NCBI GenBank assembly: GCA_024235095.1
Contig: JACKNC010000003.1
Location: 248,001 to 312,000 of the forward strand
From: Gammaproteobacteria bacterium
GTDB taxonomy: Bacteria; Pseudomonadota; Gammaproteobacteria; Competibacterales; Competibacteraceae
Length of the DNA stretch: 64,000 nt
Reading direction: 5' to 3'
Shown: positions 56,078-64,000 of the stretch, in pieces
Layout: each line of letters starts with the position of its first letter
Numbering within the stretch: position 1 is the first letter of the stretch
The notes under the pieces: generated by a model
What the model was told of the DNA's origin: nothing
Database searches by the model: none
Seen by the model: the letters and a program-made list of their open reading frames with translations, nothing else
Made by a program: the position numbers and the translations under genes

Positions 56078-57540
56078 TCTGGGAATCTCCCAAGGACGAA
56101 GTCCTGGGGAATTTCCAGATGCGGGCAATAATCTGGGCTGAGCGGTAGCGATTCTTTATTGGGGGGGAGCGTTTTCCGCGAAGCGGAATAAGCGGAGTGG
56201 CGGCCATTCCTAGGGAATCTCCCGAGGACGAAGTCCTGGGGAATTTCCTAGGAATGGGCAGCAAGCTGGGTGAGCGAAGCGATTCCTTATTGGTTGGGTG
56301 GGCAGTGTGTTTTCCGCGAAGCGGAATAAACACTGCAAGGGGTGAGCTAACTCCGAAGGTGGGTGATAAGATAAAGCAGAGTGTTTGAAAAGAACGAGTG
56401 TGTATTTCCCGCTGATAAGCGGGAATGCACACTCAGTTCTTTTGATTGAGAGGGATGAAGTCACGAATGAGGGCCACGCACATTATGGGAGTATGTTGAT
56501 TCTAAGAACTGTGTTGTTTACATGCAAAAATCAGGATTTATCTGTGTTTTAGTGTGGGGTATGTCGATAGTTTGTGGCTTAGCAGATGCCGAATGGCGAC
56601 AGGATTTCCCAAGCGCGAAGCGCTAGGGAATCCTGGAGGCATAAGGTAGATAAAGCGGCTCGTGTAGCGAGTCCTCATTAGAGAGGAGCGTTTTCCGCGA
56701 AGCGGAATAAGCGGAGCGACGGCCATTCCTAGGGAATCTCCCAAGGACGAAGTCCTAGGGAATTCTCTAGGAATGGGCAACAAACTGGGTGAGCGAAGCG
56801 ATTCCTTATTGGTTGGTGGGTGGGTAGTGCGTTTTCCGCGAAGCGGAATAAGCACTGCAAGGGGTGAGCTAACTCCGAAAGCTGGGGGCAAGAGAAAGCA
56901 GAGTGTTTGAAAAGAACGAGTGTGTATTTCCCGCTGATAAGCGGGAATGCACGCTCAGTTCTTTTGATTGAGAGGGATGAAGTCACGAATGAGGGCCACG
57001 CACCTTGAGGACGTATGTGGATTCTAAGAACTGTGTTGTTTACATGCAAAAATCAGGATTTATCTGTGTTTTAGTATGGGGGTATATCGATAGATTGTGG
57101 CTTAGCAGATGCCGAATGGTGTAAGGATTTCCCAAGCGCGAAGCGCTAGGGAATCCTGGAGGCATGAGGCAAAAAGCTACAGATCGCGCAGCGATTCTTT
57201 ATTAGTGGGGATGTGGGCAGTGTGTTTTCCGCGAAGCGGAATAAACGCTGCAAGGGGCGAGATAACCCCGAAAGTTGGAAAGAGGAAAGAGTGGGGTATG
57301 AGAAAAAAGAGTGAGTGTGTATATCCCGCTGTCAAGCGGGAATATACGCTAAATTGGAGAGGAGCGTTTTCCGCAAAGCGGAATAAGCGGAGCGGCATGG
57401 CTATCTTTAGGGAATCTCCCAAGGACGAAGTCCTGGGGAATTGCCTAGAGATGGCCAGCAAACGGGGCTGAGCGACAGCGATTCCTTATTGATGGGGGTG
57501 GGTAGTGCGTTTTCCGCAACGCGGAATAAGCACTGCAAGG
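56078..57540. repeat. Array of long hairpins, mostly with GAA loops, in repeated ~520-bp units
   Basis: Recurring hairpins: GGAC-GAA-GTCC inside stems of 20 bp or more (56078-56121, about 56205, 56721, 57402); TTCCGC-GAA-GCGGAA (from 56171, 56311, 56690, 56829, 57222; loop AAA at 57366, AAC at 57506); AAGCGC-GAA-GCGCT (about 56608 and 57130); TTCCCGCT-GATA-AGCGGGAA (about 56402, 56924; variant 57315). Blocks at 56171 and 56690 repeat with a 519-bp offset. Outer stem bases change in pairs (GTGT/ACAC versus GTGC/GCAC). No gene is credible in this stretch. Confidence 0.85.
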
Positions 57541-58000
57541 GATGGGATTAGCAGGAGTGTGCTCATCTAAAGGGCGCTGGAGTTTCCCCGATTTATGCAA
57601 AAGGTTACATCAATTCGCCAACCAAGATGCAGGAATTAACCCCAAAATCTTGTATAAAAATTCGGGGCGTTACGGGGTGTCCCCGTAGAAGGGGGTGTGT
57701 CGAAAACAGCTTGCTGGTTGAGACCAGGGGGAAGGCTTTCCCCCCTTAAATCACCGCCATAAGAGATAAGAATATCAGAGTCTATAGCCTTAAGAAGTAG
57801 AATAAAATTAACAGCTATCACTTCAATAGAAGAGGTTAACTACCCGATAAATAGCACTAAAAATCCATGAATATCTTTTCATATCCCACATAAAGAGAGC
57901 AAGATTTCTCATTTTTCCCCTTCCCTACAGACCTTGATTTGCATTAATGCTCAAGGAGTCATCACGAATAGGAAAACGTGGCTGACACTGTTGATACGGC
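57541..58000. other. Gene-free region with two short hairpins
   Basis: ACGGGG-TGT-CCCCGT near 57673 and GGGGGAA-GGCT-TTCCCCC near 57726. The 61-codon frame across it is not credible. AT-rich from 57760 to 57950. Confidence 0.4.
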
Positions 58001-58150
58001 CCAGTACGCCCGGTAAACCAAACTCACCATTTGGCTAAGGGAATGAGGGTGGCTCCTCATCAGTATTGTGCGCGTAGAGCCGGATGCATCGAGAGGTGCT
58101 TGTCCGGATCGACGGAGGCTCGCCGGAGTAATCCTTACAAGGGTTCTATG
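57950..58150 (+). ncRNA. Group II intron 3' part with domain V
   Basis: 58077-58110 has exactly the 34-nt domain V form: GAGCCGGATGC…, a CGAGAGG tetraloop, and …TCCGGATC, with the AGC catalytic triad at positions 2-4 and bulged 3' strand. Just before it GATGAGG-type bases 58043-58061 form a short ATGAGG/CCTCAT hairpin in the place of domain IV, so no intron protein is encoded. Ends are estimates. Confidence 0.65.
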
Positions 58151-58159
58151 GATGCCTTG

Positions 58160-58760
58160 GAGAGTAATCCCGACGTTCTATCCGATAGTTCTTTTCTCTT
58201 TTCTACAAGGTTTACCTGGGCGACGGAGACCAGCCTGATACGAGTTGGAAACTGGTATTAGGTCGTGAAGATTCCAAGCGGGTGAAAATCCCGTCCAGGG
58301 GATTCTGGACCTTCTGGGTTCGTTTAACCTGGCTGGCGTGGGGAGTTCATTATTGGCGACAATAATGACCGGATTTGACTGATCCGGGGTTCCTGAGAAA
58401 TGCAGGACCGCGAATAGCTCAACCATGAGAGGCCCGAAAGGGCTTGCCAGTAAGTTTCTGAAGAGACGGTGCCGAACAGCAAATAGCCTTCAACCGCCGG
58501 TAAGCGAATGCTTCTAGGTTCGGTTGGCTGAAATCTTGAAGGATTTATTCTTCAAGGAAAGTATGGCCTGACGGGAGTTGGGTACATAGGTTGAAGGACT
58601 GGGCGACAAGCCCTAGCGACGTGACTTCAGAAATGCAGAGCTTCACTAATCCGGGAAGCACTCTAGCAGCCGGACTAAGCCACCGGTGCTCGTGAATGTC
58701 GATACGAGTGTTTTAAATGCTGGAGTGTGGGAGTGTGCTTTGAGTAGGAGTGGGCGGTTG
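58160..58760 (+). ncRNA. Structured non-coding sequence, possibly 5' group II intron domains
   Basis: No credible ORF. Many small hairpins: GCGGG-TGAAAAT-CCCG (58277-58293), GCCCGAAAGGGC (58431-58442), GGGCGACAAGCCC, TTGAAGG…TTCTTCAAGG. The GGGTGAAAATCCC start resembles domain I beginnings of bacterial group II introns, but the intron order would be 3' part first. Function uncertain. Confidence 0.35.
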
Positions 58761-58786
58761 AGGCGGTGTGGATTGAAGCGGGGCGG

Positions 58787-58817
58787 TACGCCACCACTAG
58801 AAGTACGCCACCACAAC
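58787..58817. repeat. TACGCCACCAC direct pair next to IS630 copy 3
   Basis: TACGCCACCAC occurs twice, 17 bp apart, just left of the IS630 end. In a circle closed across IS630 it would lie directly upstream of the primase gene. Iteron candidates. Confidence 0.4.
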
Positions 58818-58828
58818 AATAGAACCTA

Positions 58829-60071
58829 GTGGGCTGACACAGAAGTTTTGACAGGTAGCGGTGGGTGCCCTATGGTTGAGATCAACAGGAGGAATCACCA
58901 TGGCCCACAAGTATCTGGTTGATCTAACTGAAGAGGAGCGGGAAGACCTGCTGAAGGTCATTCATAAAGGCAAGGCAGCGGCGCGCAAGGTTGCCCGTGC
59001 CCATGTGTTGCTGCAGGCTGCGGAAGGGGCGACGGATGAGGCCATTGCCCAAAGCCTTCACTTGGGGATTTCGACCGTTCATCGTACCCGTCAACGGTTT
59101 GTCGACGAAGGGTTGCTGGCGGCGTTAAGCGAGCGGCCACGAGTCGGTTTGCCCCCGGCCTTGACCGGCAAACAGGCCGCCTTTCTGGTCGCCTTGGCCT
59201 GTAGTACCCCGCCCGCTGGCCGTTGTCAGTGGACTCTCCAATTGTTAGCGGACCGCTTCATGGAACTCCGGCCCATCGAAGCCATTTCCCGTGAGAGTGT
59301 GCGGCGCATCCTTAAAAAAACGACCTCAAACCCTGGCAACGTCAAGAATGGTGTATTCCCAGTGTCAGTCCCGATTATGTTTGGCATATGGAGGATGTGT
59401 TGGACCTGTACGCCGAACCCGATGATCCTCAATACCCCCAAGTGTGCTTCGATGAAAGTCCGGTGCAATTGACCAGCGAAACCCGCTGTCCTCAACCCGC
59501 CCGCCCGGGTCAACCGGCGCGCTATGACTGTGAATACAAACGCGAAGGCACCGCCAATTTATTTCTATTCGTACAACCCTTGCGCGGGTGGCGTCATGTT
59601 AATGTCACGAAACAGCGCACCAAACGCGATTTTGCCCAGCAAATGCAGCAACTCGTTGATGTGTACTTTCCGAAGGCGGAGCGAATCCGGTTGGTCGTGG
59701 ATAACCTCAATACCCACACTCCTGCGGCCTTGTATAGTGTCTTTTCTCCAGAGGAAGCCCGCCGGATCACCCGCAAGCTCGAATTTCATTACACCCCCAA
59801 GCATGGCAGTTGGCTCAATATGGCGGAATGTGAGTTCGCTGTTCTCGCCGGCCAGTGTTTGAATCGCCGCATTGCGAACCTCGAAACTTTGCGGAAGGAA
59901 ATCGCCGCTTGGCAAGGCCCACGCAACCTACGTCAGACCAAAATCCACTGGCAGTTCGGCACCGACTTGGCCCGGGTCAAACTCAAGCGCCTCTATCCTC
60001 CCTTGAAATCTTCTGAAACCCCGGTGGACCTAGAAACCTCTGAACCTGTCAAAACTTCTGTGTCAGCCCAC
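58829..60071 (+). mobile_element. IS630-family insertion sequence, copy 3
   Basis: Same 1243-bp sequence and orientation as copy 2, flanked by TA (58827-58828 and 60072-60073). With copy 2 it brackets 18072-58828. Confidence 0.95.
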
Positions 60072-60074
60072 TAG
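58900..60074 (+). CDS. IS630 transposase, copy 3 (needs -1 frameshift)
   Basis: Same as copy 2: ATG after AGGAGG, HTH half, slip at A7 (59313-59319), then catalytic D, D and E in CFDES, VVDNLN and WLNMAE. The stop is again completed by the TA flank. Confidence 0.92.
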
Positions 60075-60570
60075 TAAGCAGCGCTTTCTGCGATGCAGGA
60101 AATGAGCACTTACTAAGGAGTCTTTAGCCTGGCGATGCCGTGGCAAGGCAGTCACGGCTCGTTTGCGTGTTCGGCGTGGTGTCCGAATACCCAGCGACGA
60201 CGAAAGAAGCGACGCGCGTTAAGCGCCTATCAACAGTGTGCAGGCGCGCTCTTGGGATTCCTGCGTTCACCGCTTGCGGTGGACGTAGGCCACTCGGAGT
60301 GTGTTTTGCTCCTTGGCAGGAAGCTTTGTGGTGTCATGACTAGGATCTGGCGGTCCTGGTCATGAGACAACGAATTGAGATGACATTCATCATTTTTGGG
60401 TTTGCTGGGCTCCCTTGGGTCAGGGTGATGACTTGGGGTTTGAGTTGGGGTTTTTTAATGAGGAGGTTTAATCCATAGGCAGCGCTTGGTTATGTAAACG
60501 GTTCAGGCTTTAAGTGGAATTGTGCCTTAGAAACAATTCCCTTCCTTAAAACCGTAACCAGGGAGGCGCT
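60075..60570. other. Gene-free stretch before the hypothetical gene
   Basis: Short frames here are unconvincing. Palindromic pieces (CACCGC-TT-GCGGTG near 60270) recall the hairpin region. The region upstream of 60571 should contain that gene's promoter. Confidence 0.4.
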
Positions 60571-61200
60571 ATGAGCTATCACTATTTGACCCAGTCGATT
60601 GGGGGTTTTATTCAGCAAACAGCCGTTTGCTATCTACAGCGGGGGTATTGGTTTTATGTGCTGGGGGATATTCCCAAAGGAAAGGACCCCGAACGAATTG
60701 ACCAGAAATTGCTAGAGAAATATCAAATCGGTCTTTCCAAATACCAGCGTTACCGTAGGAAGAAATTAGGACAGGCCAGTCTGCAATATATTCGTTATCA
60801 GAACACTTTTCTGTTGTTATCCACCAAGGGTGAACACCTTTTCTTTACAGAAGAACAAAGTAAAATCCAGGATGCCAGGCGGCATCCCCTGCGAGTCTTT
60901 GGCTATTCCCTCACCTACCGAGATAACCATGCCCTTGTCAGTCTGGACAAGGAAACTTACCGCAACCTGGAAGCCTACTTCTTGGAACAGGCGCTTCACC
61001 GGAAAGCCGATACCTTAATCCATGAATTGAGAACGCTACCGTATGAACCCTACACACCTGTTTACCGGCAATTGATATCCATTTGGAAAGGCATGAATGA
61101 ACGACGCCAGCAGGCCGGGTTCAGTCCCCTACCCTCCTCCGCCGTGCGCCGCCTGCGGAAAATCCATAGTCCGTTTAAGGAAATGGAGAAATGCGAATGA
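60571..61200 (+). CDS. Hypothetical plasmid-type protein
   Basis: 209 residues, ATG preceded by GGGAGGCG. MSYHYLTQSIGGFIQQTAVC, KYQIGLSKYQRYRRKKLGQA and FFTEEQSKIQDARRHPLRVF are visible; basic C-terminus (AVRRLRKIHSPFKEM). I do not recognise the family. Its place before a restriction-modification pair and partition genes suggests plasmid backbone. Confidence 0.6.
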   Translation: MSYHYLTQSIGGFIQQTAVCYLQRGYWFYVLGDIPKGKDPERIDQKLLEKYQIGLSKYQRYRRKKLGQASLQYIRYQNTFLLLSTKGEHLFFTEEQSKIQDARRHPLRVFGYSLTYRDNHALVSLDKETYRNLEAYFLEQALHRKADTLIHELRTLPYEPYTPVYRQLISIWKGMNERRQQAGFSPLPSSAVRRLRKIHSPFKEMEKCE

Positions 61201-61308
61201 AGTTAAATTAACGTTGATTTGAGTTTATTGCTAAGTTATTTTTAGATTGAGGTTCAGTGGGAAACAGCTTTCTGCTCATCCACTAGAATAAATATTTTAC
61301 CAGTTTTG

Positions 61309-62061
61309 TTATTTTATTTGCTTTGGATCTGCTATTGCAGAATTAAAATTTACCAACTTATCCCAATCAATTTCTCCATTATCTTTGCAAAATAGATTCG
61401 CAAATTCTTTGGTAAATTTATTAATCATCTGTGAATAAGATTTTAAAAAATCATCATTCCTTTCTTTAGCTTTATATCCAAGTGGTTCTATGATTTCTGT
61501 AAATAGGTCACTGTCTCCAGATATGAACTCCCAAAAACGTTGACCACAATATTTGAAATAATCTCCTTTATCTGGATTATTATCTCTTCCATAACAGCAA
61601 CCGTTTACAGCATCAATTCTCAATTGTGAGTTGCTAGTTCTCAGGGTTTTTTTAGCAGTTGTAAAGTCTGCTTTCATTTTAGATATTTGTGAACTATTAC
61701 CCCAATTTGGTCCAGATTTAATTGTTACAATATTTCTTGTTCCATTACTATCAAATTCAAGATCTATACCTGTAATGCCAGATTTACGTCCACCATAAAC
61801 TTTATGATTGATAAAGATAGAAAGTCCTTCAAGCCAATCGCCAAAAATGGTTTCTTCATTCGAAGATATATGGGCATCTATCAAACCTTTTATGATTTGT
61901 TCAGATGTCAATACATATTTCGCTTTAAACAGGTATGGATTTTTTCTTTTAATAACTTTAGATAGCTTTAATCCATCAAGACTCTCAATGCGCTGTCTGT
62001 GAAAATTACCAATGTTTTCTTCAACGTACTGTAATACGTCTTCTAGGTTTAATGTTATCAT
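61309..62061 (-). CDS. Type II restriction endonuclease, PmeII-like
   Basis: 250 residues. The nuclease core TGIDLEFDSNGTRNIVTIKS followed by GPNWGNSSQISKMKAD is a PD-(D/E)XK variant (D … I-K-S). It overlaps the methyltransferase gene upstream by 41 bp, an arrangement typical of type II systems. Recognition sequence unknown. AT-rich, so probably acquired with its partner. Confidence 0.75.
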   Translation of the reverse strand: MITLNLEDVLQYVEENIGNFHRQRIESLDGLKLSKVIKRKNPYLFKAKYVLTSEQIIKGLIDAHISSNEETIFGDWLEGLSIFINHKVYGGRKSGITGIDLEFDSNGTRNIVTIKSGPNWGNSSQISKMKADFTTAKKTLRTSNSQLRIDAVNGCCYGRDNNPDKGDYFKYCGQRFWEFISGDSDLFTEIIEPLGYKAKERNDDFLKSYSQMINKFTKEFANLFCKDNGEIDWDKLVNFNSAIADPKQIK

Positions 62062-62908
62062 ATTCAGCCTTTGGTTCAGATGGATTTAACTCAACAGGTT
62101 TCAATTGCTTCCTCACCATTTCGCAATACTCAGAAACAATGTCGATGCCTATAGAGTTTCGTCTCATTCGGTTGGCAACAATTAATGTTGTTCCAGAACC
62201 CATGAATGGGTCAAGAACCGTGTCGTTTTCCTTTGTAAAAAGCTTGATGAACCATTCAGGCAATTCTTCAGGGAAAGCTGCACTGTGGTTTTTATTGTTG
62301 CATTCGGTTGCTAAATGCAAAACATTTGTTGGGTATGCCTTATCTCTATCAATCCAGTTTGAAATATTTTTACCAAACCCACTTCCAACTTTTGAATTAT
62401 CACGGATTTTATCAGTTTCAGAAAGATTCTTTAATCTTGCATTTGCCCATTCACCCATAGGTACCATAACTTCTTCCTGATACATGTGAAATTTCCGGTT
62501 TTTATTGAATTGAAGAAGCCTTTCCCATGCATCACGAAAACGATTGGGCCATTTTCCAGGATAGCAATTTTTTTTATGCCAAATGAATTCTTCTGTCCAC
62601 AACCATCCTTGCTTACGCATTTCTAAAATGAGTTCCATTACATAGGTACTACGCTCACCTTCAACTACTTTTTCCTTGATGTTTAAGACGAAAGTTCCTG
62701 TCGGTTTAAGGACACGTAAAAGCTGTTCAGAAATAGGCAAAAACCAGCTCACGTATTTATTGTGATGAATGCCACCGTATGTGTTTTTTCGTTGGTCTGC
62801 ATAAGGTGGTGATGTCACTATAAGGTCAATAGAATCATCTGGAAGCAGTTTTAATTGCTCCTTGCTATCTCCAAGATATATATCTGTAGTTACTTCCATT
62901 TTATACAC
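62021..62908 (-). CDS. Type II DNA methyltransferase, beta class, N4-cytosine type
   Basis: 295 residues. The catalytic motif IDLIVTSPPYADQRKNTYGG comes first and the SAM motif DTVLDPFMGSGTTLIVANRM last, the beta-class order. TSPPY favours N4-cytosine over N6-adenine. It protects the site cut by the downstream endonuclease. The first ATG at 62908 is followed by one at 62899. Confidence 0.85.
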   Translation of the reverse strand: MYKMEVTTDIYLGDSKEQLKLLPDDSIDLIVTSPPYADQRKNTYGGIHHNKYVSWFLPISEQLLRVLKPTGTFVLNIKEKVVEGERSTYVMELILEMRKQGWLWTEEFIWHKKNCYPGKWPNRFRDAWERLLQFNKNRKFHMYQEEVMVPMGEWANARLKNLSETDKIRDNSKVGSGFGKNISNWIDRDKAYPTNVLHLATECNNKNHSAAFPEELPEWFIKLFTKENDTVLDPFMGSGTTLIVANRMRRNSIGIDIVSEYCEMVRKQLKPVELNPSEPKAEYDNIKPRRRITVR

Positions 62909-63203
62909 ACTTGTTTCATGGCGTTTTGTTTCTTTGAGGGTTTCTGTAAAATTGGCTCATATGGCTGAAAATAACCAGCCAATCTAGCGCTACGTCTTTT
63001 AGTTATTGTCATATCCGATTTCAGGTTATCGGATTCCACAGGAACTCTTGAGGAACTAAAGATTTTGACCATACTAGTTTTTCATTGGCCTATCATCTTG
63101 CAATCCTACCCCTACCCTCCTCCACCTGCGGAAAATCCATAGTCCATTTGGAAAATCCTCACTTAAGGATCAACTTCAAGAAACGTCAGTTGAGGATGTA
63201 AAC

Positions 63204-63221
63204 AACGTTAATATAACGTTA
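63204..63221. promoter_or_regulatory. AACGTTA repeats, likely RHH or partition binding sites
   Basis: AACGTTA (63204-63210) and TAACGTTA (63214-63221), 10 bp apart, one helical turn. The same core occurs at 61208-61215, 63795-63802 and 63829-63837. Confidence 0.5.
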
Positions 63222-63241
63222 AGTTAAAATAAAATTAACCT

Positions 63242-63490
63242 TTATTCAACGTCATGTAAGGTATTTTGTATATCCCAGATAATCGTATCAGAACTAAAAT
63301 CTTGTTCATGAGACCACATAATGCCGTAATGAGCTGGACGAACCAGACGAAAATAAGATTCATTGGTAAGCTCTTTGAAAGCGCTGCCTTTTAGGTATGG
63401 TTTAACATCAAAAATACCTGAAATACCACTATTAGTGAGTATTTTTATTCTGTAGTTTTCAAGTGGAGTAGCCTCTATGATTTTATCCAT
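63242..63490 (-). CDS. DUF2442 protein
   Basis: 82 residues. ILTNSGISGIFDVKPYLKGS and FKELTNESYFRLVRPAHYGI are DUF2442 signatures. These are often the second gene of a DUF4160/DUF2442 pair, thought to act like toxin-antitoxins, but no DUF4160 gene is next to it. Lies downstream of the RHH gene on the same strand. Confidence 0.75.
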   Translation of the reverse strand: MDKIIEATPLENYRIKILTNSGISGIFDVKPYLKGSAFKELTNESYFRLVRPAHYGIMWSHEQDFSSDTIIWDIQNTLHDVE

Positions 63491-63502
63491 TATGCTCTAC
63501 TA

Positions 63503-63778
63503 TTACCCAACTTCCCCACCCTCTCTTTCCAGCTTCTCGCACAGTGCTTCTAATATCCAAGTGTGGCGTGGAATTTTAACCTTGCGCTTTTTCAGGGCCT
63601 CATCGATTTGCGCCAGAAAATCGGGATTCAACCTCAGTTGAATAAATTGCTGTTTATTCTGAGCAGATTTCTTTCCCCCCTGCCGGGCCACACTACCCCC
63701 CTTGTCAATTAAGGCGGCAATCTCTGCTTCGGGTAAGTTCCCTTTCTCGACCAATCGGGGTTTCTTGGTAATCGTCAT
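63503..63778 (-). CDS. RHH-type partition partner (CopG/ParB-like)
   Basis: 91 residues. Basic N-terminus; the C-terminal half NKQQFIQLRLNPDFLAQIDE with HTWILEALCEKL is a ribbon-helix-helix fold. Its ATG overlaps the ParA stop (ATGA), so it is the centromere-binding partner of a type Ib-like partition system. The TTAACGTT sites nearby are its likely targets. Confidence 0.7.
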   Translation of the reverse strand: MTITKKPRLVEKGNLPEAEIAALIDKGGSVARQGGKKSAQNKQQFIQLRLNPDFLAQIDEALKKRKVKIPRHTWILEALCEKLEREGGEVG

Positions 63779-63999
63779 GCCGATTCTTCTCCATTTAACG
63801 TTGGATTAACATTAAAGACATATTGGTATAACGTTAAAATCTCTTCACTGGCCTTCGGGTCCTGGGGTTTGAGCTCCACAACGCCTAAACCCTGAGCGGC
63901 GGCATTAGAAAAGGCTTTGCGGGTTCCCAAGGGGGTATTGATGAATTCTAGTCCGGTCGCCTCTTTGAGAATCTCGGCGCTTTCATCGTTATCTTGGCC
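63775..63999 (-). CDS. parA: ParA-type partition ATPase, C-terminal part (continues outside window)
   Basis: The frame enters from the right edge and encodes …ESAEILKEATGLEFINTPLG and TRKAFSNAAAQGLGVVELKP, then LTLYQYVF near the end. This matches the C-terminal signature of ParA/MinD-like plasmid partition proteins (N-T-x-L-G-x-R-x-A-F-x-x-A-x-x-x-G). The Walker A part is beyond the window. Confidence 0.75.
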   Translation of the reverse strand, partial: GQDNDESAEILKEATGLEFINTPLGTRKAFSNAAAQGLGVVELKPQDPKASEEILTLYQYVFNVNPTLNGEESA

Positions 64000-64000
64000 G

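Noticed and set aside
55734..56141. Pro/Arg/Gly-rich frame over the conserved-loop hairpins
   Set aside because: Low-complexity translation of palindromes, no ribosome site, open frames on both strands for the same reason.
56078..57540. Possible CRISPR array in the repeat-rich region
   Set aside because: Repeats are long palindromic units of uneven spacing; no uniform repeat-spacer pattern and no cas genes.
58077..58760. Possible IscB/HEARO omega RNA
   Set aside because: No IscB, IsrB or TnpB gene nearby, and the 34-nt domain V fits group II introns better.
16829..58829. IS630 copies 2 and 3 are exactly 42,000 bp apart
   Set aside because: A round number with no mechanism behind it; both copies have their own flanks and TA duplications, so it is coincidence rather than assembly duplication.
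62890..63072. 60-codon minus-strand frame before the methyltransferase, possible controller protein
   Set aside because: No helix-turn-helix pattern, no ribosome site, overlaps the methyltransferase start.
1..64000. tRNA or rRNA genes
   Set aside because: No cloverleaf with conserved tRNA arms and no rRNA signature sequence was seen; the cloverleaf at 1141-1324 is too large and lacks tRNA features.

Overview
The window looks like accessory DNA of a gammaproteobacterium. Broken glpD and glpF genes resemble gammaproteobacterial proteins, and the insertion sequences, plasmid replication, transfer and partition genes point to a plasmid or integrated element. A Competibacter-like host is only an impression. 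No rRNA, tRNA or CRISPR array was seen. AT-rich gene patches inside a GC-richer backbone suggest repeated transfer.

Layout. 1-1122: IS630 copy cut by the window edge. 1141-1324: a cloverleaf-shaped palindromic element. 1646-4685: membrane hydrolase, brnTA toxin-antitoxin, a membrane-anchored ATPase and a gene cut by an IS. 4686-18071: an IS graveyard. It holds several IS6-family copies, an ISKra4-like element carrying an IS200-like element, an IS1-like element inside a MITE, a Tn3 relic, a PIN/RHH pair, and glpD/glpF split and inverted by an IS6 copy. 16829-18071 and 58829-60071 are identical, directly repeated IS630 copies. They bracket a 40.8-kb block carrying a primase-type replication gene (5' end cut), a MOSC protein, an exonuclease, Fic, a large defence-type operon, a TOPRIM protein, Doc/AbrB, a tyrosine recombinase, a full qatABCD operon, XRE-ImmA/PIN, a CHAP amidase, HigBA, an ArdC-like protein and conjugation-type genes. 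The block ends in 2 kb of non-coding DNA packed with hairpins, then group II intron remains. 60571-64000: a hypothetical gene, a type II restriction-modification pair, a DUF2442 protein, and an RHH protein with the tail of a ParA ATPase.

The most interesting parts are two. First, the co-directional operon 22383-36334: SNF2 helicase with a DUF3883-like end, AlbA/Schlafen-type regulator, DUF1156 DNA methyltransferase, DUF499 ATPase, then an AT-rich methyltransferase-fold protein and a reverse transcriptase. It resembles the methylase-ATPase-helicase core of BREX-like systems without PglZ, and has an RT module coupled to its end. Second, the hairpin arrays at 55801-56051 (stems vary, loops conserved) and 56078-57540 (GAA loops, compensatory stem changes), which no gene explains.

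How the parts work together: rep/primase, recombinase, coupling protein, ArdC and ParA/RHH serve maintenance and transfer. Qat, the methylase-helicase-RT operon, restriction-modification, Fic and several toxin-antitoxin pairs serve defence and stabilisation. All functions are read from motifs by eye, without database searches.
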